Both the position numbers and the translations under genes were made by a program. Positions 9,005-20,988 of a stretch of 64,000 nt of DNA are shown here, one piece after another. This stretch comes from Elusimicrobiaceae bacterium (lineage in GTDB: Bacteria > Elusimicrobiota > Elusimicrobia > Elusimicrobiales > Elusimicrobiaceae), in the NCBI GenBank assembly GCA_017534965.1, contig JAFXVA010000008.1, forward strand, positions 139,409 to 203,408. The letters are read 5' to 3'. Under the pieces are notes generated by a model, which worked only from the letters and a program-made list of their open reading frames with translations, did no database searches and was not told the DNA's origin. The stretch's first letter is position 1. Every line of letters starts with the position of its first letter.

Positions 9005-9747
9005 TACAGGAAATTTTAGAACATCATATTTTAGATCATATCGTAGATATCAAACTTTTCGGCTTTGATATAAGTTTGACCCAACATACTTTATTTATGC
9101 TCGGTATTTCTATTGCTTTACTTATCTTAATACCTCTTTTTGCGCGTTTCAAATCAGGCCGTTTTAGAACTTTTATAGAGATGTTTGTTGAGTTTGTGCG
9201 TTCAAATATAGTTTTACCGAATATCGGCCCGCACGGCAAAAAATTTGTGCCTTTCTTTTGCACAATGCTAATCTTTTTACTCTTTGCAAACTATCTTGGT
9301 ATGATGCCGGAAGCAAGAACAATAACAAGTAATATTTCTGTCACCGCCGGTATGGCAATAGCAAGTTTTCTTTTTATCGTTTTTTTGGGTATAAGGGAAA
9401 ACGGCCTAGGCGGTTTTATTAAATCTTTTGTGCCGGGTGGTGTGCCTATATGGCTTATTCCCATGATGTTTGTTTTAGAAGTTTTCAGTTTATTTATTAA
9501 AACTTTTGTTTTGGCTATTCGTCTTTTTGCAAATATGACGGCAGGCCATATTATTTTGCTTGGACTTTTTTCTTTTATTTTCTTAGTCGGGCAAAAAAGT
9601 TTACTCGCAGGTTACGGCTCTAGCGTGCCTGTTTTGTTTATGACCCTTTTTGTTAGTATTTTAGAGTTGCTTGTAGCCGCAATACAGGCCTATGTTTTTA
9701 CTTTACTTACGGCCATTTTTGCAGGTTTACAAAGCCACGCACATTAG
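9001..9747 (+). CDS. atpB: ATP synthase F0 subunit a
   Basis: The 248-residue, multi-spanning subunit a forms the proton half-channels against the c-ring. The conserved arginine lies in the LAIRLFANMTAGH segment, and the C-terminal IQAYVFTLLTAIF is typical. It follows the AtpZ/AtpI-like gene with a 4-nt overlap and precedes atpE. Confidence 0.95.
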   Translation: MIQEILEHHILDHIVDIKLFGFDISLTQHTLFMLGISIALLILIPLFARFKSGRFRTFIEMFVEFVRSNIVLPNIGPHGKKFVPFFCTMLIFLLFANYLGMMPEARTITSNISVTAGMAIASFLFIVFLGIRENGLGGFIKSFVPGGVPIWLIPMMFVLEVFSLFIKTFVLAIRLFANMTAGHIILLGLFSFIFLVGQKSLLAGYGSSVPVLFMTLFVSILELLVAAIQAYVFTLLTAIFAGLQSHAH

Positions 9748-9756
9748 GAGGATGTT

Positions 9757-9981
9757 ATGGAACTTGAAGCATTAAAATATGTTGCAGCCGGTCTTGGGGC
9801 AGGTCTTGCCGTTATCGGTGCAGCCCTTGGTATCGGTAAAATCGGTCAAGCTTCTTTAGAGGCAACCGGTCGTCAACCGGCAGTAGCAGGCGATGCAAGA
9901 ACAACAATGATTATCGCTGCTGCTCTTGTAGAAGGTGTTACCTTATTTGCTTTGGTTATTTGTCTTTTGATGACTTTATAG
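9757..9981 (+). CDS. atpE: ATP synthase F0 subunit c
   Basis: The 74-residue two-helix c subunit has the GRQP loop (38-41) and the ion-carrying Glu59 in LVEGVTL. The sodium signature (a Gln in helix 1 and Ser/Thr after the Glu) is absent: position 26 is Ile and Gly follows Glu59. Proton coupling is therefore the likelier reading. AGGAGG precedes the start. Confidence 0.95.
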   Translation: MELEALKYVAAGLGAGLAVIGAALGIGKIGQASLEATGRQPAVAGDARTTMIIAAALVEGVTLFALVICLLMTL

Positions 9982-9982
9982 T

Positions 9983-10486
9983 ATGAAAACTTTACTTGAA
10001 CCCAATTTCGGTTTGATTTTTTGGACCATAGTGAACTTTCTTATTTTAGTTTTCTTACTTGCAAAGTTCGCTTGGAAGCCCATAATCAAAGCCCTTGATG
10101 AGCGCGAGGAAAAAATAAAAAATGATATTTCTTCCGCTCAGACTGCGCGCGAAGAGGCCCAAAAAATTCAAAAAGAAATTGAAGCAAAACTTGAAGATAT
10201 TTCAAATCAAAGTATCCAAAAGTTAAAAGAAGCCCAAGTAATTGCCGATGGGGAAAAACAAAAAATTATAGACGAGGCAAACAAACAGGCCGGCATTATG
10301 ATAGAACAAGCCAAGGCCGAAATTGATGCCCAAACCCAAAAAGCAGTTGAAACTTTAAAAGCGCAAATGGCAGATACAACACTTCTTGCTTTAAAAAAGA
10401 TTATTACTAAACAAGAAGATGAAAAAACTTCCCGCGCACAAGTGCAGAAAGTTTTAAAAGAAATAGAAGAAAAAGCAAATAAATAA
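9983..10486 (+). CDS. atpF: ATP synthase F0 subunit b
   Basis: The 167-residue protein has one N-terminal transmembrane helix (about 10-28) followed by a long charged coiled-coil, the peripheral stalk of the F-type ATPase. It starts 1 nt after the atpE stop and ends 1 nt before atpH. Confidence 0.93.
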   Translation: MKTLLEPNFGLIFWTIVNFLILVFLLAKFAWKPIIKALDEREEKIKNDISSAQTAREEAQKIQKEIEAKLEDISNQSIQKLKEAQVIADGEKQKIIDEANKQAGIMIEQAKAEIDAQTQKAVETLKAQMADTTLLALKKIITKQEDEKTSRAQVQKVLKEIEEKANK

Positions 10487-10487
10487 T

Positions 10488-11012
10488 ATGAAAGCCCAAA
10501 ATACTTATTTAGCGCAAAAATATGCAAAGGCCTTTGACTTATGCGCCAAAAACACAAAGGAAGCAAAGGCAAACTTATCTTGCTATCAAAAAGCGTTAAA
10601 AAGTATTAAACAGGTAGAAGATATTATAAAAAATCCTGCTATTGCTTTTAATGTAAAAAAGCCATTGCTTGATAAAGTTTTAGGGCAGGATATCGGGGCT
10701 TGTTTTATAAGTTTACTTGTGGAAGAAAAAAGATTTTATTTAGCACCTTTTATAGAACAAGAACTAGCTTTACTCTTAGATAAAAGGCAAGGTCTAGCCC
10801 GTGTGCAAATAACAAGTGCTTTGCCACTTAATACTTCTGAGCAAAAGCAAATAGAACAAGTGTTAAGTAAATATTTTAATACTTCTTTAAACCTTTCCTT
10901 TAAAGAAGATAAAAATATTTTAGGCGGGCTTATTATTAAAAAAGAAGATGAAAGTATAGATGGCAGTATTTTAGGCCAATTAAAAAATTTAGAGCAAGCA
11001 TTAAAGAGGTAA
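10488..11012 (+). CDS. atpH: ATP synthase F1 subunit delta
   Basis: The 174-residue protein has the OSCP/delta pattern: the N-terminal YAKAFDL helix, central ISLLVEEKRFYLAPFIEQE, and C-terminal ILGGLIIKKEDESIDGSILGQL. It links the peripheral stalk to F1 and sits between atpF and atpA. Confidence 0.92.
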   Translation: MKAQNTYLAQKYAKAFDLCAKNTKEAKANLSCYQKALKSIKQVEDIIKNPAIAFNVKKPLLDKVLGQDIGACFISLLVEEKRFYLAPFIEQELALLLDKRQGLARVQITSALPLNTSEQKQIEQVLSKYFNTSLNLSFKEDKNILGGLIIKKEDESIDGSILGQLKNLEQALKR

Positions 11013-11018
11013 TTAAAA

Positions 11019-12536
11019 ATGGCAATAAGGCCTGATGAAATAACAGCAATAATAAAAGAAAAAATAGAAAATTGGAATGCTTCTACAAATATTAGAGAAG
11101 AAGGCCAAGTTATCAGTGTCGGTGATGGTATAGCCCGTATTTACGGACTAGAAAAAGCCGTTGCCGGCGAATTATTAGAATTTGAAAGCGGTGTTAAAGG
11201 TTTAGTTTTAAATTTGGAATATGATAATATCGGTTGCGTCTTAATGGGCTCCGATACTCTTGTTAAAGAGGGGGAAAAAGTTTACCGAACAGGCAAAGTT
11301 ATGAGTGTGCCTGTGGGGGATGAACTTCTTGGCAGAGTAGTAAACCCGCTTGGCCTTGCCCTTGACGGCAAAACAGCCATAAAAACAAAAGAAACAAGAC
11401 CTCTTGAAATTATTGCTCCCGGTGTTGTGGAAAGGCAACCCGTAAACGAACCTTTACAAACAGGCCTAAAAGCTATTGATGCCATGGTGCCGATAGGTAA
11501 AGGCCAAAGGGAACTTATTATCGGCGATAGACAAACCGGTAAAACGGCTATTGCTATTGATACAATTATCAATCAAAAACAACAAGGCAAAGAAGTTATT
11601 TGTATTTACTGCGCTATCGGCCAAAAACAAAGCACTGTTGCTCAGGTCGTGCAAACCTTAAAAGATTTTGGTGCAATGGACTATACTATTGTCGTTAGTG
11701 CAAGTGCTTCTGACCCTGCTTCGCTTTTATATGTTGCGCCTTATGCTGCTTGCGCTATGGGCGAATATTTTATGTGGCAAGGCAGAGATGTTTTAGTTGT
11801 TTATGATGACTTATCAAAACACGCTCAGGCCTATCGCCAAATGTCCTTGCTTTTAAGAAGACCGCCCGGCAGAGAAGCTTACCCCGGGGATGTTTTTTAT
11901 TTGCACTCTCGCTTGCTTGAACGCGCTTGCCGTTTAAATAAAGAAAATGGTGGCGGTTCTTTAACTGCTTTACCGATAATTGAAACCCAGGCAAACGATA
12001 TTTCTGCTTATATTCCGACAAATGTTATTTCAATTACCGACGGACAAATTTATCTTGATGCAAATATCTTCCGCTCTGGCAGAAAACCGGCTATTGATGT
12101 CGGTTTATCCGTATCCCGCGTGGGCGGTAGCGCACAGAAGAAAGCTATGCGTAAAGTGGCTGGCACTTTGCGTATTGACCTTGCCCAGTATCAGGAACTT
12201 GCAAGTTTTGCCCAGTTTGGCAGTGAACTTGATAAAGAATCACAATTTCAACTTGCGCGCGGTCAACGCTTAACGGAACTTTTAAAGCAAACCCAATATA
12301 AGCCAATGCTTGTTGAAGATCAAACTTTAGTTTTATTTGCCGGCACAAAAGGTTATCTTGATGAAATTGCGGTAAACAAAGTTCTTGCTTATCAGGAAGA
12401 ATTACTTAATTTTGCCCGCGCAAAACACGCAGATTTACTTAAAGAAATCGCAGAAACAAAAACCCTTGACGGCGAACTTGAAAATAAAATTAAAGCAATT
12501 TTAGACGAATTTAAAACACTATTTAAAGGAAAATAA
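11019..12536 (+). CDS. atpA: ATP synthase F1 subunit alpha
   Basis: The 505-residue alpha subunit carries the P-loop GDRQTGKTA and the signatures [14 protein letters not shown] and [14 protein letters not shown]. It is the regulatory nucleotide-binding subunit of F1. Length is normal. The next gene is not atpG but an epimerase gene 15 nt downstream. Confidence 0.96.
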   Translation: MAIRPDEITAIIKEKIENWNASTNIREEGQVISVGDGIARIYGLEKAVAGELLEFESGVKGLVLNLEYDNIGCVLMGSDTLVKEGEKVYRTGKVMSVPVGDELLGRVVNPLGLALDGKTAIKTKETRPLEIIAPGVVERQPVNEPLQTGLKAIDAMVPIGKGQRELIIGDRQTGKTAIAIDTIINQKQQGKEVICIYCAIGQKQSTVAQVVQTLKDFGAMDYTIVVSASASDPASLLYVAPYAACAMGEYFMWQGRDVLVVYDDLSKHAQAYRQMSLLLRRPPGREAYPGDVFYLHSRLLERACRLNKENGGGSLTALPIIETQANDISAYIPTNVISITDGQIYLDANIFRSGRKPAIDVGLSVSRVGGSAQKKAMRKVAGTLRIDLAQYQELASFAQFGSELDKESQFQLARGQRLTELLKQTQYKPMLVEDQTLVLFAGTKGYLDEIAVNKVLAYQEELLNFARAKHADLLKEIAETKTLDGELENKIKAILDEFKTLFKGK

Positions 12537-12551
12537 AAAGGAGAAAAACTT

Positions 12552-13472
12552 ATGCCACAAAAAAAATATTTAGTTACAGGTGGAGCCGGCTTTATCGGCA
12601 GTAATATTGCTTGGGAGCTTGTTAAACAAGGCCACGCCGTTACAATCGTTGATGATTTTTCTTCCGGTCATTTTAAAAACTTACTCGGCTTTAAAGGCGA
12701 TATTATTACCGCAAACTTAGCCGAAACTTTACCCCCGGCAGATTATTATGATGCTATTTTCCACGAGGCCGCCATTACCGATACCGATATTCACGACCAA
12801 AAATTAATGATGCAGGTTAATGTTGAGGCCTTTAGAAATATTTTAAATTATGCAGCTGATAATGAAATTAAAAGAGTTGTCTATGCTTCTTCTGCCGCTA
12901 CTTACGGCAATGGTGCTTGCCCAATGAGTGTTAAACAAGATCCCGCACCGGAAAATATTTACGGATTTTCCAAAGCTATTATGGATAATGTCGCACGCGA
13001 ATTTGCCGCCGATAACCAAGATATGAAAATCGTCGGTCTTCGCTATTTTAATGTTTATGGCCCGGGCGAATATTATAAAGGCAAAACTTCAAGTATGATT
13101 TATCAGCTTTATAATCAAATGAAGAAAGGCCACAACCCCAAAATTTTCAAAATGGGCGAACAACAAAGAGATTTTGTTTATGTCAAAGATATTATTAAAG
13201 CAAATATGTGTGCTTTAACGGCAAAAGATAGTTGTGTCGTTAATGCCGGCTCCGGTGTTGCAAGAAGTTTTAACGATATTGTTAAATGCTTAAATGCCGA
13301 ACTTCAAACAACTTTACCGGCGGAATATATTGATAATCCTTATAGTTTTTATCAATTAAAAACAGAAGCAGATATTGCTTTAAGCAAAGAAAAAATCGGT
13401 TATACTCCCGATTGGACCCTTGAACTTGGCATACAAGATTATGTAAAAGTTCTTGAAGAAAGGAATAAATAA
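12552..13472 (+). CDS. NAD-dependent sugar-nucleotide epimerase, ADP-glycero-manno-heptose 6-epimerase (HldD)-like
   Basis: The 306-residue extended SDR has GGAGFIG (10-16) and the catalytic pair Tyr137/Lys141 (YGFSK). The segments GLRYFNVYGPGE..KGKTSSM and RDFVYVKDI follow the HldD pattern. HldD makes the L,D-heptose donor for LPS core. The gene lies inside the ATP synthase operon: 15 nt after atpA, with its own AGGAG site, and atpG starts at the next base after its stop. It is therefore co-transcribed and probably coupled to atpG. Specificity could instead be another UDP-sugar epimerase. Confidence 0.8.
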   Translation: MPQKKYLVTGGAGFIGSNIAWELVKQGHAVTIVDDFSSGHFKNLLGFKGDIITANLAETLPPADYYDAIFHEAAITDTDIHDQKLMMQVNVEAFRNILNYAADNEIKRVVYASSAATYGNGACPMSVKQDPAPENIYGFSKAIMDNVAREFAADNQDMKIVGLRYFNVYGPGEYYKGKTSSMIYQLYNQMKKGHNPKIFKMGEQQRDFVYVKDIIKANMCALTAKDSCVVNAGSGVARSFNDIVKCLNAELQTTLPAEYIDNPYSFYQLKTEADIALSKEKIGYTPDWTLELGIQDYVKVLEERNK

Positions 13473-16207
<2,735 letters not shown>

Positions 16208-16210
16208 CTT

Positions 16211-16342
16211 TTTGCTTCGGCTTTTGCGTTTATATTGCGTTGCTCGTTGCTCGCATATGCGGGGTTGCCACCCGCTCAAGATATGCTTCGCTCCTTGCGC
16301 CTTATCTAAACGCAAAATCCTTGCAAAAACAATTTGCTCTGT
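16211..16342 (+). repeat. Dispersed intergenic repeat, copy A
   Basis: This gap begins with GCTTCGGCTTTT and has a palindromic core (GCATATGCGGGG - TTGCCA - CCC..ATATGC, 16253-16286). It ends in AAAATCCTTGCAAAAACAAT followed by TTGCTCTG (about 16315-16341). The core and right end recur near 18785-18900 and on the other strand near 43005-43096. Confidence 0.55.
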
Positions 16343-16369
16343 TTTAGAGTATAAAAAAGGAATTTTGTT

Positions 16370-17254
16370 ATGGAAAACAATTTAATACCCCCGATTTCTT
16401 ATGAAAAACTCGTAAAAAAATTAAAAATAATAAAATTTTTCCTATTTTTTACAACTATTATTTGTTGTGTATTGATTTTTTTTATAATTAATAATCTTTC
16501 CGAAAAATCTTTTTGGCCTTTTTTCATAGTTTTATTTTTAATTCTTCTTGTTGGGGTTGTTTTTTTACTTTTAGGAGAATTTAATACAGCAATAGTTCGG
16601 GAATTAGCAAAATTTTATAATTGGCCTCAAGAAAAAACTAATAATGATATTTTAAGAGTTGCTATAAAAGATTTCAAGGAAAGAAATGAAGCTCCTGAAC
16701 ATGTTGTTGAAGATTTAGAAAAGTTTAATGTATACAGTATTAATCCTTCAATGACAACAGAGTTCTTATTAAAAGGGCATTTTTGTAATAGAAACTTTTG
16801 CCTATATCAGGTAGATATTGTTGAGCTTAGCCGTTTGTATACAAGATATTTGTTAATGAAAACAGATCCAATTTTTAATTTTAATAAAACTATCTTAATT
16901 AGACCTAGACAAATTTTTTCTTTGGGGCTGGGAAATTTTATAAAGCAGAAAACTCTTAAAGAAGCGCAGGTTAATACTCACAATTTATTTAGAATTTATA
17001 CAGATAATTTACAGGATATAGATAAGGATATATCGGCAAAATTTTTAGAGCAATTGTGCTTATATGGTAAAAATGTTTGTAAAGATGTTTTGATTTTAAT
17101 TACTCCTAAACATATATTAATTACCAAGATATTCCGAGTAGTTGATATTTCTTCGTTTTTTTTACCAGTAAAAAAATGTATTCTTAAGCAAAGACAAAAA
17201 GCAGAAGATTTTTTAAAGTTGTTAGACCTTATAAATCTTTTAGAAAAGAAATAA
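16370..17254 (+). CDS. Membrane protein, diverged relative of the DUF3137-like proteins at 31-36 kb
   Basis: The 294-residue protein has two adjacent transmembrane helices (about 22-42 and 48-68) and a cytosolic C-terminal domain. By eye, residues about 203-270 (NLFRIYTDNLQDIDKDISAK...ILITPKHILI) line up with the C-terminal block of the four tandem genes at 31292-35565 (KIFADDQVEARYLL...). It lacks their shared last nine residues. AAAGGAA precedes the ATG. Function is unknown. It is a single gene after the atp operon, followed by a bidirectional terminator. Confidence 0.55.
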   Translation: MENNLIPPISYEKLVKKLKIIKFFLFFTTIICCVLIFFIINNLSEKSFWPFFIVLFLILLVGVVFLLLGEFNTAIVRELAKFYNWPQEKTNNDILRVAIKDFKERNEAPEHVVEDLEKFNVYSINPSMTTEFLLKGHFCNRNFCLYQVDIVELSRLYTRYLLMKTDPIFNFNKTILIRPRQIFSLGLGNFIKQKTLKEAQVNTHNLFRIYTDNLQDIDKDISAKFLEQLCLYGKNVCKDVLILITPKHILITKIFRVVDISSFFLPVKKCILKQRQKAEDFLKLLDLINLLEKK

Positions 17255-17273
17255 ATAAAAAATGTTTTAAAAC

Positions 17274-17306
17274 AAAAACGCACTCTTTTTACCGAGTGCG
17301 TTTTTT
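17274..17306. terminator. Bidirectional intrinsic terminator
   Basis: AAAAACGCACTC (17274-17285) pairs with GAGTGCGTTTTT (17294-17305), with T or A runs on both sides. It serves the convergent genes at 16370 (+) and 17320 (-). Confidence 0.85.
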
Positions 17307-17319
17307 ATATCTTATAAAC

Positions 17320-17733
17320 TTATTTTCTTAATGGTCTTTTTATTCTGCTTGGCTCAAGTTTAACAACATCTCTAAAATATTTTGGCCATTTGCCAAGGCG
17401 GCCTTCTTTACTAACGCAAGCAAGCGAGGTTGTTCCTTCCGTCAGCAATTTTCCGTCTTGGTTAAAAATCTGATATTCATAAACAAGTCTAACTGCGCTC
17501 ATTTCAATAGGGTAGGCCTGCACATCAATCACGTCCCCATACATGGCAGGTGCGCGGTAAAAAATCTCTTGATGGTTAACAACAAAATAGCAATTATCTT
17601 GCATAAGTTGCTTAACGGTTAAACCCATTTTTTCAAGTTCATAAGTTCTTGCTTCTTCAAAAAATCTTAAATAATTTGCGTGGTAAACAACACCGCCGCA
17701 ATCGGTATCATAGTAGTAAATATTTCTTTTCAT
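17320..17733 (-). CDS. YbgC-family acyl-CoA thioesterase
   Basis: The 137-residue hot-dog-fold protein has YYDTDCGGVVYHANYLRFFE at its N-terminus, with the catalytic Asp of the 4-hydroxybenzoyl-CoA thioesterase/YbgC family. YbgC proteins hydrolyse short acyl-CoAs and are often tied to the Tol-Pal envelope system, but no tol genes are adjacent here. It is a single gene between two intergenic gaps. Confidence 0.85.
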   Translation of the reverse strand: MKRNIYYYDTDCGGVVYHANYLRFFEEARTYELEKMGLTVKQLMQDNCYFVVNHQEIFYRAPAMYGDVIDVQAYPIEMSAVRLVYEYQIFNQDGKLLTEGTTSLACVSKEGRLGKWPKYFRDVVKLEPSRIKRPLRK

Positions 17734-17806
17734 AAAGCCCCCAAAAAATAAAAAAATTAAAAAATACCTCTAAAAATATCATATCATTTTATGCTAAAAT
17801 AATCTT

Positions 17807-18565
17807 ATGAGCAATCAAGAATCAAATAACTTTTTAAATATTATAATTTTATTATTTCTTGCAGTGGTAATTGCATACCCTGTCAGTTCTTTTATAAAGA
17901 ACAGAAGCGATTTATCAACAGCAATTACGCCGGAACAAAGGGATTCTTTTGTTTCCAATGAAGTTTTTAATCAAAACGCCCAAAATAATTTAACGCCTCT
18001 TGACCCCGGTTCTCGCGTAGGAGAAGGTTATAAAAGTGTTTCTTATGCAAATGACGGCCACGCAATTATTTGTGTTACAATAAACAATGTCGCTAATTTA
18101 ACTAAAGAAGAATTTTATTCCGTAGGATACACTCCTTTTAGTTTACTAAATACCGTTCGGGCAAACATCAGAACACCGCAAGTTTTGGATGTCGTTTTTA
18201 ATGATGATATTATTGTCGGCGCTTTTTTTGAAAGAGAATCTACAAAAAAAATATTAAACAATCCCCAAACTTTGCTTAATATGATAAGCCGTAACGATAA
18301 AGAAGTTTCCGATTTTATTAATCACCCTGCTTTTCAAGAAGCTTTATCTAGCAAAGAAGTTTTAAATGCTATTGCCGGCAGTCAAATGGTAGCAAATATT
18401 TTAGCAAGTCCAACCGGTAAATTCTTTTTAACTAATCCTGATGAAATTAAAAGATTAATTAATCAAAACGAAGATATAAGAAATTTATCTAAAAATGAAA
18501 ACTTGCGCAATCTCTTACTAAATTTTGAAGGCACAAAACAGGCAGCACGCATTGCCCTTAATTAA
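17807..18565 (+). CDS. Membrane-anchored protein of unknown function
   Basis: The 252-residue protein has one N-terminal transmembrane helix (about 11-29). A short linker and a small mixed region follow, then a helical C-terminal half (about 145-250) made of NP/HP-initiated helices such as NNPQTLLNMIS, HPAFQEALSS and NPDEIKRLIN. I do not recognise the family. There is no ribosome site; the extended -10 TGCTAAAAT ends at 17800, six bases before the ATG, suggesting a leaderless mRNA. The tRNA-Gly gene follows. Confidence 0.65.
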   Translation: MSNQESNNFLNIIILLFLAVVIAYPVSSFIKNRSDLSTAITPEQRDSFVSNEVFNQNAQNNLTPLDPGSRVGEGYKSVSYANDGHAIICVTINNVANLTKEEFYSVGYTPFSLLNTVRANIRTPQVLDVVFNDDIIVGAFFERESTKKILNNPQTLLNMISRNDKEVSDFINHPAFQEALSSKEVLNAIAGSQMVANILASPTGKFFLTNPDEIKRLINQNEDIRNLSKNENLRNLLLNFEGTKQAARIALN

Positions 18566-18580
18566 ACAAGATAGACAAAT

Positions 18581-18609
18581 TTGGCAAAGTTAAAAAAATT
18601 TGTTATAAT
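18581..18609 (+). promoter_or_regulatory. tRNA-Gly promoter
   Basis: TTGGCA (18581-18586), a 17-bp spacer and TATAAT (18604-18609), ending 17 nt before the tRNA. Confidence 0.8.
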
Positions 18610-18626
18610 AAATATATACAGATTTT

Positions 18627-18700
18627 GCGGGCGTGGTTCAATGGTAGAACGCGACCTTGCCAAGGTTGAGACGAGAGTTCGATTCTCTTCGCCCGCTCCA
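18627..18700 (+). tRNA. tRNA-Gly(GCC)
   Basis: A 74-nt cloverleaf. The acceptor GCGGGCG pairs with CGCCCGC, the D loop is TTCAATGGTAGAA, the anticodon stem-loop is CCTTGCCAAGG with GCC as anticodon, and the T arm is GAGAGTTCGATTCTCTT. The 3' CCA is encoded. It has its own promoter upstream and an intrinsic terminator downstream. Confidence 0.97.
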
Positions 18701-18703
18701 TTT

Positions 18704-18740
18704 AAAAGGCCTCTTTCATTAAGAAAGAGGCCTTTTGCTT
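18704..18740 (+). terminator. Terminator after tRNA-Gly
   Basis: AAAAGGCCTCTTTC (18704-18717), loop ATTAA, GAAAGAGGCCTTTT (18723-18736). Confidence 0.85.
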
Positions 18741-18902
18741 TGGCTTTTTGGTAAATTTTAATTTTTTTCAAACTTCTGATACTCGGGCTTGCCAGCCCCT
18801 CTTGGTATACCTCATTTGAAAGAACCGCTTTTTTCTAAAAGAAAAAAGCTAATTAAAATTTCCACGGAAAATCCTCGCAAAAATCATTTGCTTTGTCTTA
18901 CG
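18733..18902 (+). repeat. Dispersed intergenic repeat, copy B
   Basis: It starts TTTTGCTTTGGCTTTTTGGT (18733-) and continues AAATTTTAAT. It has the core GATACTCGGGCTTGCCAGCC with TTGGTATACC, and ends AAAATCCTCGCAAAAATCAT plus TTGCTTTG. Its left end matches 42271-42298 almost exactly, and its right end matches copies A and C. It fills most of the 392-bp gap before uvrB. Confidence 0.55.
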
Positions 18903-18921
18903 GCTTTTTTGCTTACTCTGC

Positions 18922-18951
18922 TTGGCGGGTTTTAAACTCTTTTTATATAAT
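18922..18951 (+). promoter_or_regulatory. uvrB promoter, placing the start at the ATG
   Basis: TTGGCG (18922-18927), an 18-bp spacer and TATAAT (18946-18951). The uvrB ATG is at 18958, so transcription should begin at or within a few bases of the start codon. Confidence 0.6.
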
Positions 18952-18957
18952 TTATAT

Positions 18958-20988
18958 ATGGGAATATTCAAACTTGTTTCTCCTTTTAAAGCGGCAGCCG
19001 ATCAGCCGCGTGCGATAGAGAAACTCTCTCAAAACATTTTAAACGGCGTAAAACAGCAAACTTTGCTTGGTGTTACGGGCTCGGGCAAAACTTTTACTAT
19101 GGCAGGTGTTATAGAAAAGTTAGATAGACCTGTTCTAATAATGTCGCCAAACAAAGTTTTAGCAGCGCAACTTTACGGCGAATTTAAGCAATTTTTTCCT
19201 GAAAATGCGGTAGAATATTTTATTTCTTATTATGATTATTATCAGCCGGAAGCCTATATTCCCCAAACAGATTCTTATATAGAAAAAGACGCTTCTATTA
19301 ATGAAAATATAGAAAAACTCCGTCTTAAAGCAACGCACTCTTTACTAACTAGAAAAGATACTATTGTTGTTGCCTCTGTTTCTTCAATTTACAATATCGG
19401 CTCGCCGGAAAGTTTTGAAAAATTAAGAATTTTCCTTCAAAAAGGCGCGCCGTTAAACCGCACTGCCCTAACCAAGCATTTAATTAAAATTTTATATGAA
19501 AGAAGCGAAATGGAATTTATACCCGGCACTTTCCGTCTGCGTGGTGCTTGTGTGGATATTTTCCCGCCCTATAGTCAAACGGCACTTAGAGTAGAAATTG
19601 AAAATAATATAATAAAATCTTTAAGCGAAATTCATGCTATAACAGGCCAAACTATCCAAGAATTAAAAGATGTTTGGCTTTCTCCGGCAAAACAATTTGT
19701 TTCCGAAGATGAAAAGTTATCTTTTGCCCTTGAAAGCATCCGTGCTGAAGCAAAAGAAAGAGAACAATTTTTCCTTTCCCAAAATAAACTTGTTGAAGCG
19801 CAAAGAATTAAACAGCGCACTAATTATGACCTTGAACTTTTGGAACAAACCGGCTTTTGCAGCGGTATAGAAAACTATTCACGCCAACTTGAGTTAAGAG
19901 AGCCGGGCAGTCGCCCGAATTGCCTTTTAGATTATTTTAGAAATTATAAAGATTTTGTTGTTTTTGTTGACGAATCCCATGTCGCTATTCCGCAAATACG
20001 CGGTATGTATAACGGCGATAGAGCGCGCAAACAAATGCTTGTTGATTTTGGCTTTCGGTTGCCAAGCGCGCTTGATAACCGCCCTTTAAAATTTGAGGAG
20101 TGGGAAAGTCTTATAAAAAATGTTGTTTTTGTTTCGGCAACTCCGGGGCCTTATGAGTTAAGCGTAAGCAAAAACAATATTGTAGAACAAATTATTCGTC
20201 CGACAGGTCTTGTTGATCCTCCTGTTAAAGTTTTAAAAACCGAAGGCCAAATTTTAGATTTGCTGGAAAGAATAAAAGCAAAAACCGCCGTCAAACAGCG
20301 CAGTTTAGTTTTGGCTTTAACCAAAAAAACGGCGGAAGATTTATCAAGTTTCTTGCTTGAAAAAGGCATTAAAGCGCGCTATTTACACAGCAGTATTGAA
20401 GCCCTAGACAGAATAGAAATTTTAAGGCAATTTGCCGCAGGGGAGTTTGATGTTCTTGTCGGTATAAATCTTTTAAGAGAAGGGCTTGATATTCCGCAAG
20501 TGGGGCTTGTTGCCATTTTAGAAGCCGATAATGAGGGCTTTTTAAGAAACCAAACAACCTTAATACAAATAGCAGGCCGTGCCGCCAGAAATGTGGATGG
20601 GGAAGTTGTTTTATATGCTCAGCGCACAACGCCTTCAATGAAGCAAGCTCTTTTTGAAATGGAGCGCAGACGCACTATCCAACAGGCCTATAACAAAGAA
20701 CATAATATAACACCTCGCACAATTCAAAAAGCACAAGTTAAAATGGATGAATTTGAAAATATTTCAAAAGGCAGTGCTTTAAATGCAATTCATAGTGTGG
20801 AAGAGGCCTTGCCAAGTGCCAAGAACTTGCCAATGTTTGTTAAAGATTTAGAAAATCAAATGAGAGACGCGGCCGATAATCTTAACTTTGAACTTGCCGC
20901 CACTTTAAGAGATAAACTTTTTGAACTTAAAGATATGATGGCCCAAAACAAGAAAACAAAGACAATAAAAAAAGGAAAGAAAAAATGA
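18958..20988 (+). CDS. uvrB: Excinuclease ABC subunit B
   Basis: The 676-residue UvrB helicase verifies DNA damage in nucleotide excision repair. It has the Walker A GVTGSGKTF, the beta-hairpin YYDYYQPEAYIP, FVDESH, the helicase C motifs ending QIAGRAARN, and the C-terminal UVR domain (LENQMRDAADNLNFELAATLRD). I chose ATG 18958 (MGIFKLVSPF) because it matches the family N-terminus. An in-frame ATG at 18922 lies inside the predicted promoter. It overlaps birA by 4 nt. Confidence 0.95.
   Translation: MGIFKLVSPFKAAADQPRAIEKLSQNILNGVKQQTLLGVTGSGKTFTMAGVIEKLDRPVLIMSPNKVLAAQLYGEFKQFFPENAVEYFISYYDYYQPEAYIPQTDSYIEKDASINENIEKLRLKATHSLLTRKDTIVVASVSSIYNIGSPESFEKLRIFLQKGAPLNRTALTKHLIKILYERSEMEFIPGTFRLRGACVDIFPPYSQTALRVEIENNIIKSLSEIHAITGQTIQELKDVWLSPAKQFVSEDEKLSFALESIRAEAKEREQFFLSQNKLVEAQRIKQRTNYDLELLEQTGFCSGIENYSRQLELREPGSRPNCLLDYFRNYKDFVVFVDESHVAIPQIRGMYNGDRARKQMLVDFGFRLPSALDNRPLKFEEWESLIKNVVFVSATPGPYELSVSKNNIVEQIIRPTGLVDPPVKVLKTEGQILDLLERIKAKTAVKQRSLVLALTKKTAEDLSSFLLEKGIKARYLHSSIEALDRIEILRQFAAGEFDVLVGINLLREGLDIPQVGLVAILEADNEGFLRNQTTLIQIAGRAARNVDGEVVLYAQRTTPSMKQALFEMERRRTIQQAYNKEHNITPRTIQKAQVKMDEFENISKGSALNAIHSVEEALPSAKNLPMFVKDLENQMRDAADNLNFELAATLRDKLFELKDMMAQNKKTKTIKKGKKK

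Noticed and set aside
9757-9981. Sodium-dependent ATP synthase
   Set aside because: The c subunit lacks the Gln in helix 1 and the Ser/Thr after the carboxylate Glu, so proton coupling is more likely.
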